From the NCBI GenBank assembly GCA_021775455.1, contig JAJFHU010000023.1, positions 1 to 64,000 on the forward strand: a stretch of DNA of 64,000 bases, written 5' to 3'. The notes below the pieces were generated by a model, which saw only the letters and a list, made by a program, of their open reading frames with translations, did no database searches and was not told the DNA's origin. The translations under genes were made by a program, and so were the position numbers. This document shows, piece by piece, positions 36,627-43,620 of this stretch; within the stretch, counting starts at the first letter, position 1; every line of letters begins with the position of its first letter. This DNA is from Hyphomicrobiales bacterium (GTDB taxonomy: Bacteria > Pseudomonadota > Alphaproteobacteria > Rhizobiales > Rhizobiaceae).

Positions 36627-38227
36627 TCATGCCGCCGCCGCAAGCCGCTCATTTGAGGTTCGATAGGCAATTGCTTCAGCTAAATGAATTCGACCTATAC
36701 GCTCAGCACCATCCAGATCAGCGATGGTCCGGGCAACTTTCAAGATGCGGTGATAAGCACGAGCGGAAAACTTCATGGATTCGGCTGCGTCGCGTAAAAG
36801 TGTTTCACCAGCTTCATCGGGTTTCGAAATTACTTCGGTAACGGAAGCCGCAGCAGCGGCGTTAGTATAGCAGTTAGATCCAATTTCCTCAAACCTGGCA
36901 CGCTGAATATTCCGCGCTAGCAAAACTCGATTTGCAACAGGTTTTGATCCCTCACCTGCAGAATAGCCTATCATGTCATAGGCACTTACTGCGGGAACAT
37001 CAATGCGCAAGTCGATCCGGTCAAGTAACGGACCAGATATTCGTGCTTGATAGTCTGAGGCGCATTTTGCCCCTCTTCGGCACGTGAAACCCGGTTCACC
37101 AGCCATCCCGCAGCGGCATGGATTCATCGCGGCGACCAGTTGGATTCGCGAGGGATAGGTGGTCCGATGGTTTGCCCGTGCGATAGTCGTTTCACCGGCT
37201 TCTAGGGGTTGGCGCAAAGAATCGAGAACCTGCGGAGAAAACTCCGGTATTATGGAGCAAACTCACCATATATGATGGTATACACATCATATATGGTGAG
37301 TTTGCTCCATAATACCGGAAATTCGTCCAAAAATAAAACTCCATTGTGTGCCAATGAGACTTCGCCGGGTCGTGCCCGTACCCCTCCACCGACCATGGCT
37401 GCCATGGAAGCGGAGTGATGGGGAGAGCGAAATGGACGTCTGTTACTCAACTTCCCATCGGACAGTTCTCCAGCGATTGACGCAATCATGGAAATTTCCA
37501 GCAACTCCCTGGGAGAAAGATCCGGAAGAATGCCGGGAAGCCGTGCTGCTAGCATGGATTTTCCAGAGCCTGGAGGCCCCACCATCAAAATATTGTGTCC
37601 ACCTGCGGCGGCAATCTCCAAAGCTCGTTTTGCTGTTTCCTGCCCTTTGATATCCGCCAAATCCGGCAATGTATCCGTTGCCTGGCGAATTGCTGGCTTG
37701 GGCCGTGAAAGAACCTGTGTTCCCCTAAAATGGTTGGCCAACGAAACCAGACTTTGCGGAGCAAGAATGTCCATGTCGGAATCGGCCCATGCTGCCTCTG
37801 CCCCGCAAACTTCAGGACATATCAATCCACGGTTTTGCGCGTTCGCTCCCATAGCGGCTGGTAAAGCCCCGGCAACCGGTGCCAAGTTTCCATCCAAGGA
37901 TAGCTCCCCTATAACTACATAACTTGAAAGGGCATCTGCCGGAATTGCCCCCAGCGCGGCCATCATGGCCAGGGCAATCGGTAAATCATAGTGACTGCCT
38001 TCTTTCGGCAAGTCAGCCGGAGCCAGATTAACTGTAATTCGCTTGGGCGGCAGGGACAGGCCAGAAGCATGAAGAGCAGCCTGCACCCGTTCACGGCTTT
38101 CTGCTACCGCTTTGTCCGGCAGGCCAACGATCGACATGTTGACCTTCCCGGGCGCAACCATGACCTGTACGTCTATCGGAACGGCTTCAATGCCTTGAAA
38201 CGCAACTGTATGCACACGGGAAACCAT
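36627..38227 (-). pseudogene. comM: comM (YifB, Mg-chelatase-like AAA+) disrupted by a palindromic insertion
   Basis: The 5' part (38227 to ~37320) encodes residues 1 to ~303: [20 protein letters not shown], Walker [19 protein letters not shown] and Walker [10 protein letters not shown]. The 3' part (from ~37244) continues EFSPQVLDSLRQPLEAGET and ends with the ComM C-terminal domain (TNAAAAA to AYRTSNERLAAAA). Between Pro and Glu of DEFP-EFSP a 71-bp net insertion adds an in-frame TAA and shifts the frame; removing 71 bp restores one uninterrupted ~510-residue ComM. ComM is a hexameric helicase promoting branch migration in natural transformation. It must now be inactive, unless two polypeptides complement. 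Confidence 0.92.
37243..37319. repeat. 77-bp near-perfect palindrome (MITE-like) inside comM
   Basis: Two perfectly complementary 35-bp arms (37243-37277 and 37285-37319) flank a 7-base centre GTATACA. CCGG occurs at both ends but once in the expected intact comM, so a 4-bp target duplication with a 67-bp element, or a plain 71-bp insertion, would both explain it. The sequence is unlike the inverted repeats of the IS1595 element 1 kb away. As RNA or single-stranded DNA it would form a very stable hairpin. Confidence 0.9.
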
Positions 38228-38270
38228 TGAACCATACTCCCACACAATTGTCCCACACTAGCATTGCAAA

Positions 38271-38303
38271 AAGCAAAGGGCGATGTTATACTTGACAAAC
38301 CCA
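38271..38303. repeat. Left target duplication and left inverted repeat of the IS1595 element
   Basis: AAGCAAAG (38271-38278) is the target duplication. The 25-bp repeat 38279-38303 begins GGCGATGTTATACTTGACAA and carries an outward-in TTGACA that can serve as a -35 box for the transposase. It matches the right end at all 25 positions. Confidence 0.95.
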
Positions 38304-38320
38304 AACAAAAGGGGTACAAA
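38292..38320 (+). promoter_or_regulatory. Transposase promoter partly inside the left inverted repeat
   Basis: TTGACA (38292-38297), a 17-bp spacer and TACAAA (38315-38320) form a reasonable sigma-70-type promoter 29 bp before the ATG at 38349. The same TTGACA, in the mirrored right end, could drive the leftward passenger genes. Confidence 0.5.
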
Positions 38321-38348
38321 AGTCTCAAAATTTTAGAGGTTGAGAACA

Positions 38349-39287
38349 ATGTCCGTACTAAATCGCCCATACTTTTATGATGAAGCCGAAGCCTTCAAAC
38401 ACGTTGAAAGCATTATCTGGTCAGATGGCCCGATCTGTCCTCATTGTGGTGGAATGGATAAGGCATACGCATTGAAGGGTGTACGTTCCAAGCCATCCAA
38501 GAAAAACCCGGAAGGTGTCGAACGTCACGGCCTTTATAAGTGTGGTCATTGCCGTAAGCAGTTTACAGTTCGCATCAAAACGATATTTGAGGAAAGCAAG
38601 ATACCGCTTCACAAGTGGTTACAGGCTATCCATTTGATGTGTTCCAGCAAGAAGGGTATTTCCAGCCACCAGCTTTCGCGGGTTCTCGAAATAACCGTTA
38701 AGTCTGCATGGTTTCTTTCTCACCGTATTCGCCACGCAATGGCAATTGACAGTAAGAAACCAATGGGTGGCGGCGGTCAGGACGTTGAAATTGACGAGAC
38801 TTATTTTGGCCGATTGGAAGGCTCCCCGTACAAGGGTGGCCTTGGCCACCGGAATGTAATCATGACGTTGGTTCACCGTGGCGGCGAGGCTCGTTCTTTC
38901 CATGTCGAGGGTTCGCGCAAGAAAGACCTTGTACCGATTGCCTACAAATACGTTCATCCAAGCAGCACTGTTCATACTGATGAAGCGCTACAGTACAAGA
39001 AGATTGGCAACTACTTTGCAGATCACGGTGCCGTCAACCACACCAAGGAAGAATATGTACGTGGTATCTATCACACTAACACGGTTGAGGGTTTCTACTC
39101 AATCTTTAAACGTGGCATGAAAGGCATATATCAGCATTGCAAGGAACACCATTTACATCGCTATCTTGCGGAGTTTGATTTCCGTTATACCAACCGTGTC
39201 AAGACTGGTTGTGATGATAACGAACGTGCAGAACGTGCGTTACTTGGTATCATTGGTAAGCGACTGACCTATCAACAATCTGCTTAG
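38349..39287 (+). CDS. IS1595-family (ISXO2-like) transposase
   Basis: About 312 residues. An N-terminal zinc ribbon (CPHCGG and KCGHCRKQF) precedes the DDE-type core. Probable catalytic residues are Asp in VEIDETYFGRLEG, Asp in STVHTDEALQY and Asn/Glu in HTNTVEGFYSIFKRG. FRYTNRVKTG near the C terminus is typical of the family. It cuts and joins the 25-bp ends. The ATG at 38349 is preferred to a TTG at 38340. The stretch 39288-39521 after it contains no gene that I can support. Confidence 0.93.
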   Translation: MSVLNRPYFYDEAEAFKHVESIIWSDGPICPHCGGMDKAYALKGVRSKPSKKNPEGVERHGLYKCGHCRKQFTVRIKTIFEESKIPLHKWLQAIHLMCSSKKGISSHQLSRVLEITVKSAWFLSHRIRHAMAIDSKKPMGGGGQDVEIDETYFGRLEGSPYKGGLGHRNVIMTLVHRGGEARSFHVEGSRKKDLVPIAYKYVHPSSTVHTDEALQYKKIGNYFADHGAVNHTKEEYVRGIYHTNTVEGFYSIFKRGMKGIYQHCKEHHLHRYLAEFDFRYTNRVKTGCDDNERAERALLGIIGKRLTYQQSA

Positions 39288-39521
39288 AGAAAGAACCAAA
39301 AGGCAGAAAAGATTCAAGCAGATTCCACTTCCCTTTACGGAGACTCGTAAGTTACGGAAGCGGAACAATCCCGACGACTCTTGAAATTTTGCAGTTTTTA
39401 TAGTAAAATTAGGCTGGTAGGAACGCCGGTACCCTTGGAGTGATTAAATTCACTTCTTATTCAAAGACGGTTACACAGAGAGAGGTAGCCTAACAGCTTT
39501 GGACGAAAATAGGGCCGGGGC

Positions 39522-40394
39522 CTACCAACTTCTCCCAAACTCATATCCGTAATGTTGGAATACTTTCTGTTGATCCCTTGAAAGGTCAGCTTCCCAATAT
39601 TTTGATGGTTGCAGTACCAACCCAAAATCTTTTCGGCTCCCATCGGTGTTTACAGCGACCCGATCCTTCAGAGCCATTGCATAGGTCGGTTCACAAGGTC
39701 CGGTGTCCAAACAGTCAACCGCCTGATAGAAAGCGCCTGCGATATGATCCGCAAGTTGTAGACCAGCAAGTTTGTAGTGCGGTTGTTTGTCAACCAATTG
39801 CCAATGCATTACTTCGGGAATAGGTTTCCATTTCTGCAACACCATTTTGTCTGAACGAGATTGAAGCCTCAGAATTTCATGGTACGCGGCTGTTTGTTCA
39901 TATGAATGCCCACCTGCTTCCGAAAATACAAACTTGACATGGTGTCGTCGTAAACTGTTTTTCTGAGAATGCCGCCAGCAGTAATTAGTAACTCGCTCTA
40001 CGAGAATACGCACCATCCAATTATAGAACCACTGTTTTGCACCCATTTTTTCGGCGCGTTTGTTTCGATATCCCCTCATATTTTTCTTGTTTGAAGTTAC
40101 GGCAAAAACTCTGAGAGGAAGCTGAGCTATCTCTTGGCAAGATGCCAGTTTTTGATCATGTTTCAGGCTCGTAAATTTTACTACCCTTGAACCTGGATGA
40201 CCGCATTTACTGGCTACATTAGAAAACCAATGCTTTGTTAATTTGTCATTGTCACGGCGAACGAGTATGCAGGAAACAACAAACCATTCAGTACCGCCTT
40301 TATCGTCAATTGGTCTGACACTCTTAATTGAGGGGTCCCCTGATTCGTCAATATATGCTATGTATTCATGATCTGGAATCGGAGTTAAATTCAT
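39522..40394 (-). CDS. DUF3800 protein, IS passenger
   Basis: 290 residues. The N-terminal YIAYIDESGDPSIK is the DESG hallmark of DUF3800, and LQLADHIAGAFYQ near residue 230 carries the second conserved Asp. The family is thought to have an RNase H-like fold and is a frequent companion of transposases and defence islands; its activity is not established as far as I know. It lies leftward inside the IS1595 element, facing the transposase, with a 3-bp gap to the divergent microgene. Confidence 0.85.
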   Translation of the reverse strand: MNLTPIPDHEYIAYIDESGDPSIKSVRPIDDKGGTEWFVVSCILVRRDNDKLTKHWFSNVASKCGHPGSRVVKFTSLKHDQKLASCQEIAQLPLRVFAVTSNKKNMRGYRNKRAEKMGAKQWFYNWMVRILVERVTNYCWRHSQKNSLRRHHVKFVFSEAGGHSYEQTAAYHEILRLQSRSDKMVLQKWKPIPEVMHWQLVDKQPHYKLAGLQLADHIAGAFYQAVDCLDTGPCEPTYAMALKDRVAVNTDGSRKDFGLVLQPSKYWEADLSRDQQKVFQHYGYEFGRSW

Positions 40395-40397
40395 CCA

Positions 40398-40541
40398 ATG
40401 ACTATGGACTCAAAAGAAAAACAAACTCAAGTAGACAAGTTCCGCGAAAAGGCAAAGGAACTTGAGACCGATGATGACGAAAAGCGGTATGATCGACTGG
40501 TCAAAAAGATTGCTACCGAAAAGGAACACAAAGAAAGTTAG
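40398..40541 (+). CDS. 47-residue charged microprotein between two passenger genes
   Basis: An ATG at 40398 opens 47 codons rich in Lys, Glu and Asp. Recognisable core: KFREKAKELETDDDEKRYD followed by RLVKKIATEK. I recall very similar short proteins (KFKEAARELETDDDE-type) as stand-alone genes in alphaproteobacteria, often near DUF3800 or IS1595 genes, which supports coding. It lies 3 bp from the divergent DUF3800 start and its stop overlaps the stop of the coiled-coil gene by 4 bp, filling the gap exactly. No clear RBS is seen. The function is unknown; an antitoxin-like or regulatory partner is only a guess. Confidence 0.65.
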   Translation: MTMDSKEKQTQVDKFREKAKELETDDDEKRYDRLVKKIATEKEHKES

Positions 40542-41074
40542 TCGAGAATAAACCGTTTTGTCTCACCGCCAGAGACAATTCCGATCAGTCTGTATCGGAG
40601 TTCGGCATCCTCTAAAGCCGCACTAATTGTTTCTGATGTTTGAGAATTGTCTGTCTCAATAACGGCCATATCATTTATTGCATCATCTGATGCTTTCGCC
40701 TCAACCTTCCACCCACTAGCTACAAAAGCATCGGACAATTCAGTAGCGTATTTCATAGAGGGAACGGATGCGCGGTTCCAATATATCTCAACGTGACCGG
40801 GTTTCATTTGTAAATTGGATTTGAGTCTGGAAATTTGCATTTCCGAAAGCCTCTTTTCTACATCGTCCAACCGCTGTTCAAGTTTTTTCTTGTACCCGTC
40901 TAATTCATCCTCCTTTAAATCAAGCCTAGCTTTAACTGCCTCCACCTCTTGCGACTTAAATTCCACCCCTACATAAAATCCACCAGCTAGGCCAAGCCCA
41001 AGAAGGACAATAAAGGATATGGGAGCGGCCTTCAGCACGTTCCATTCCTTAGAAATATGGGCAAGTAAGGCCAT
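40538..41074 (-). CDS. Membrane-anchored coiled-coil protein, IS passenger
   Basis: 178 residues. One N-terminal membrane helix (APISFIVLLGLGLAGGFYVG) is followed by a long coiled coil (SQEVEAVKARLDLKEDELDG through KLEQRLDDVEKRLSEM) and a C-terminal alpha/beta part (HVEIYWNRASVPSMKYATEL, then DAELRYRLIGIVSGG) that looks like a small ligand-binding or LytR-C-like fold. I do not recognise the family. It begins only 23 bp inside the right inverted repeat, and the TTGACA of that repeat could place a promoter so close that the message would be nearly leaderless. Confidence 0.65.
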   Translation of the reverse strand: MALLAHISKEWNVLKAAPISFIVLLGLGLAGGFYVGVEFKSQEVEAVKARLDLKEDELDGYKKKLEQRLDDVEKRLSEMQISRLKSNLQMKPGHVEIYWNRASVPSMKYATELSDAFVASGWKVEAKASDDAINDMAVIETDNSQTSETISAALEDAELRYRLIGIVSGGETKRFILD

Positions 41075-41246
41075 AAAAATTTCATACCAAACTCCTTGGG
41101 TTTGTCAAGTATAACATCGCCAAGCAAAGTCAAGAACAAAGGAAGAACATCGTGGTTTACATGTATGTTCAACCGGAATTGATAGGCAGTAATTTTACAA
41201 GCTGTTATAAGCAATCTGGCAGTTTGCGCAGAATTGGGAAGTATCG

Positions 41247-42653
41247 TTGAATTTTGTTGAGTTTGTCAGGGAGAATATTCTTAGATCACGCGATCTTGGC
41301 GGCTTGCCGGAAAATGTGCGTGAAATTCTGAAGGCCCGGGAAAGAGCAAACGAAATACTTGTTCGTGTAGTTCAGGTCGCTATCCTTTCGTTGTTTTCAA
41401 CGTTGTATTTAGTGGCTGCCAAACCGGTTTCGCCCAGTGCTTTTCAACCGGTACCAATGGTACTTGGCGCCTATCTTTTGTTGAGTATAATTGGACTTGT
41501 TTGGTCAATTCGACGCAAATTGCCAGATTGGTCGGTATATTGTTCCATTCTGTTCGATTTCGGACTGCTATATGCATTAATGATTAGTTTTCACTATCAG
41601 TACCAGCAGCCGGCGTCATTCATCTTGAAAGCTCCCACCTTGCTCTATGTTTTCATTTTCATCGCGTTGAGGGCATTGCGACTTGAGTGGAAATTCGTTG
41701 CAGCAGCGGGTGTTACGGCAGCACTGGGATGGCTCCTGATAATTTTCTACGTGATCAACGTCGATCCCGAGCAAACCATGATTACACGATCTTATGTTGA
41801 GTACCTGACATCAAATACGATTTTGATCGGTGCGGAAGTCGACAAAATTATTTCCATACTGGCAGTGACCGCACTTCTGGCTTTGGCTGTCAACAGCTCT
41901 AGCAATCTGCTGGTCACCGCCGTAAGTGAACAAGATGCAGCGCGGAGTTTTTCCCGGTTTTTTGATCGACAAATTGCCCAGAATATCCGATCCAGTGGCG
42001 GTCAGTTGGAGGCAGGACGAGGTGAACGCCGCACAATGGCGATTGTCAATATTGACATTCGCGGTTTTTCAAAACTTGCAGCTAACCGTGAGCCTTCTGA
42101 GGTGATGCAAATTTTATCCATTTATCAGGGGCGAGTTGTACCAATTCTGCAAGAAAAAGGTGCAATAATCGACAAATTCATGGGGGATGGCATCATGGCA
42201 ACATTTGGCATCGAAGATTCCGATGCCAACTGCTCAAGACCCGCAATTGAGGCTGTAGAAGAGCTATTGATTGATCGTGATCAATGGCAGTCTGACGAGC
42301 CAGTTTTGGCTGCTGCCGGTGCTACAAATATTGGTATTGGCATCGCGACCGGCACAGTAGCGTTTGGCGCAGTTGGTGAAGGAAATCGTCTTGAAATGAC
42401 GGTAATTGGTTCGCCGGTGAACACTTCTGCAAAACTTGAGAAACACAACAAGGTTCTCGGAACCACTTGCATTGTATTGCAGGAAACCTGGGAAGACGCT
42501 GTGCAAAATGGTTATAAAGGAAAGCTTCAGGCCGAGTTATTGGAAAGCAATGTCGAGGGTATAGAGGCCCCGCAACAAATCGCAATTTTGTCCCTCAGAA
42601 AAAAACTGGATGCGCCGGTTACTAAATCAATACAAGATGCAAGCAAAGTGTAG
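41247..42653 (+). CDS. Class III adenylate/guanylate cyclase with membrane domain
   Basis: 468 residues. About six membrane helices (residues ~45-220) form an integral sensor-like domain. The cyclase catalytic domain (~265-440) has metal-binding Asp residues in IVNIDIRGFSKL and KFMGDGIMATFG and the transition-state Asn/Arg region in VIGSPVNTSAKLE. It would make cAMP (or cGMP) in response to a membrane signal. It starts just after the IS1595 element, whose insertion may have removed or replaced its promoter. The TTG or GTG-like start at 41247 lacks a clear alternative. Confidence 0.88.
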   Translation: MNFVEFVRENILRSRDLGGLPENVREILKARERANEILVRVVQVAILSLFSTLYLVAAKPVSPSAFQPVPMVLGAYLLLSIIGLVWSIRRKLPDWSVYCSILFDFGLLYALMISFHYQYQQPASFILKAPTLLYVFIFIALRALRLEWKFVAAAGVTAALGWLLIIFYVINVDPEQTMITRSYVEYLTSNTILIGAEVDKIISILAVTALLALAVNSSSNLLVTAVSEQDAARSFSRFFDRQIAQNIRSSGGQLEAGRGERRTMAIVNIDIRGFSKLAANREPSEVMQILSIYQGRVVPILQEKGAIIDKFMGDGIMATFGIEDSDANCSRPAIEAVEELLIDRDQWQSDEPVLAAAGATNIGIGIATGTVAFGAVGEGNRLEMTVIGSPVNTSAKLEKHNKVLGTTCIVLQETWEDAVQNGYKGKLQAELLESNVEGIEAPQQIAILSLRKKLDAPVTKSIQDASKV

Positions 42654-42654
42654 T

Positions 42655-43131
42655 CTATACACCGGTTGAGCCGAATCCGCCTTCTCCCCGTGTTGTCTCA
42701 TTTGCAAGATCCGCTTCAACAATTTTCACCTGAGAAAATTCCGCGATCACCATTTGGGCAATCCGCATTCCCCGTTCCACTTTAAACGATGCGGTGCTGT
42801 GATTGATGAGCAACACCTGAACCTCGCCTCGATAATCATTATCGATTGTTCCTGGAGTGTTGAGGCAAGTAATCCCATGTTTGAAAGCCAACCCAGAACG
42901 GGGACGGATTTGTCCTTCGTGTCCTGTGGGAATTTCCATAACAAGGCCAGTCGGGATCAGGGCTCGCTCGCCAGGCTTCAAGGTGATCGGCTCATTTTCT
43001 GGCACAGCGGCACGCAAATCCATCCCGGCAGCACCCGATGATTCATAGGATGGTAATTCAAGATCTTCTGCATGTGGCAGGCGAATGATTGAAAGTTTGG
43101 TCAGTTGTACAGTTCCTTGATTAAGGTCCAA
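42655..43131 (-). CDS. dut: dUTPase
   Basis: About 158 residues. The five dUTPase motifs are visible: [44 protein letters not shown] and the C-terminal GRGGFGSTG-like [10 protein letters not shown]. The trimer hydrolyses dUTP to dUMP, keeping uracil out of DNA. No ATG lies in the first ~35 codons, so it must start at the TTG at 43131 or at a CTG overlapping the stop of the preceding gene (43101-43104), both unusual. The overlap couples it to that gene. Confidence 0.95.
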   Translation of the reverse strand: MDLNQGTVQLTKLSIIRLPHAEDLELPSYESSGAAGMDLRAAVPENEPITLKPGERALIPTGLVMEIPTGHEGQIRPRSGLAFKHGITCLNTPGTIDNDYRGEVQVLLINHSTASFKVERGMRIAQMVIAEFSQVKIVEADLANETTRGEGGFGSTGV

Positions 43132-43517
43132 TCAGTGTCGCCTGGTCTTTTAACATACCAGTAGTTTTTTCCATTCAAATGTGTTTTTGTTCCATTCTTG
43201 GTTATTGCAACTCCAATGGCGGCGCCTGATGGGCTGTTGTATTCACCGCCTTCAACAAACCATTCACCATCGCAAATTACGCCTTCATATTTTCGACCGT
43301 TGTATTTCATTAACAACGCGGTTCCATGAGGCAAAGTCACCTCTCGATCGGTCCATGCCTTCTTGCTTTTAGTCGAAACTGTATCGATGTTGTGCGGATC
43401 TCCCAAACTAAGCAACCTTCTTAGAGCATCATTTTCAGATTCCGAAAAACTTGTCCTTTCCAGTTCAATTATTTTGTGCACATCAAAATCGATACTGATT
43501 GTTCGAAAATTTGTCAT
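43101..43517 (-). CDS. SeqA-N-like RHH plus RAMA-like domain protein
   Basis: 138 residues from the ATG at 43517 (GGAGA upstream). Residues 1-45 ([20 protein letters not shown], then [10 protein letters not shown]) resemble the ribbon-helix-helix oligomerisation domain of SeqA. Residues ~60-138 ([44 protein letters not shown]) resemble RAMA or DUF4357-type domains that accompany DNA adenine methylases. A role in recognising modified DNA is inference. The frame stays open upstream to 43637, but that part is a leucine run translated from a microsatellite and is not likely real. It sits between coaBC and dut and overlaps dut by 31 bp. Confidence 0.7.
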   Translation of the reverse strand: MTNFRTISIDFDVHKIIELERTSFSESENDALRRLLSLGDPHNIDTVSTKSKKAWTDREVTLPHGTALLMKYNGRKYEGVICDGEWFVEGGEYNSPSGAAIGVAITKNGTKTHLNGKNYWYVKRPGDTDWTLIKELYN

Positions 43518-43575
43518 ATTCCATTCTCCGGCGTACGCGTTTGGAATACACATAAACGGTGTAATGTCATTTGTC

Positions 43576-43620
43576 AATAGTAATAGTAGTAATAGTAGTA
43601 ATAGTAGTAATACTACTAGA
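43576..43620. repeat. TAATAGTAG microsatellite between coaBC and the RAMA-like gene
   Basis: The 9-base unit TAATAGTAG is repeated at least three times, with partial copies on both sides (trinucleotide rhythm TAG/TAA). The run ends in TACTACTAG, which overlaps the coaBC stop codon (43616-43618), and can pair with AGTAGTAGT at 43625-43633. Slippage here would change the coaBC 3' end and the leader of the next gene. Confidence 0.8.

Larger units (their letters stand above)
38279..41121. mobile_element. Complete IS1595-family element with three passenger genes
   Basis: A 2843-bp unit bounded by perfect 25-bp inverted repeats (38279-38303 and 41097-41121) and flanked by the 8-bp direct repeat AAGCAAAG (38271-38278, 41122-41129). 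Eight-bp duplications are typical of IS1595. It holds a rightward ISXO2-type transposase, then a leftward DUF3800 gene, a rightward 47-codon gene and a leftward membrane coiled-coil gene. All ends and genes are intact, so insertion looks recent and the element may be active. It sits ~50 bp upstream of the broken comM. Confidence 0.95.
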
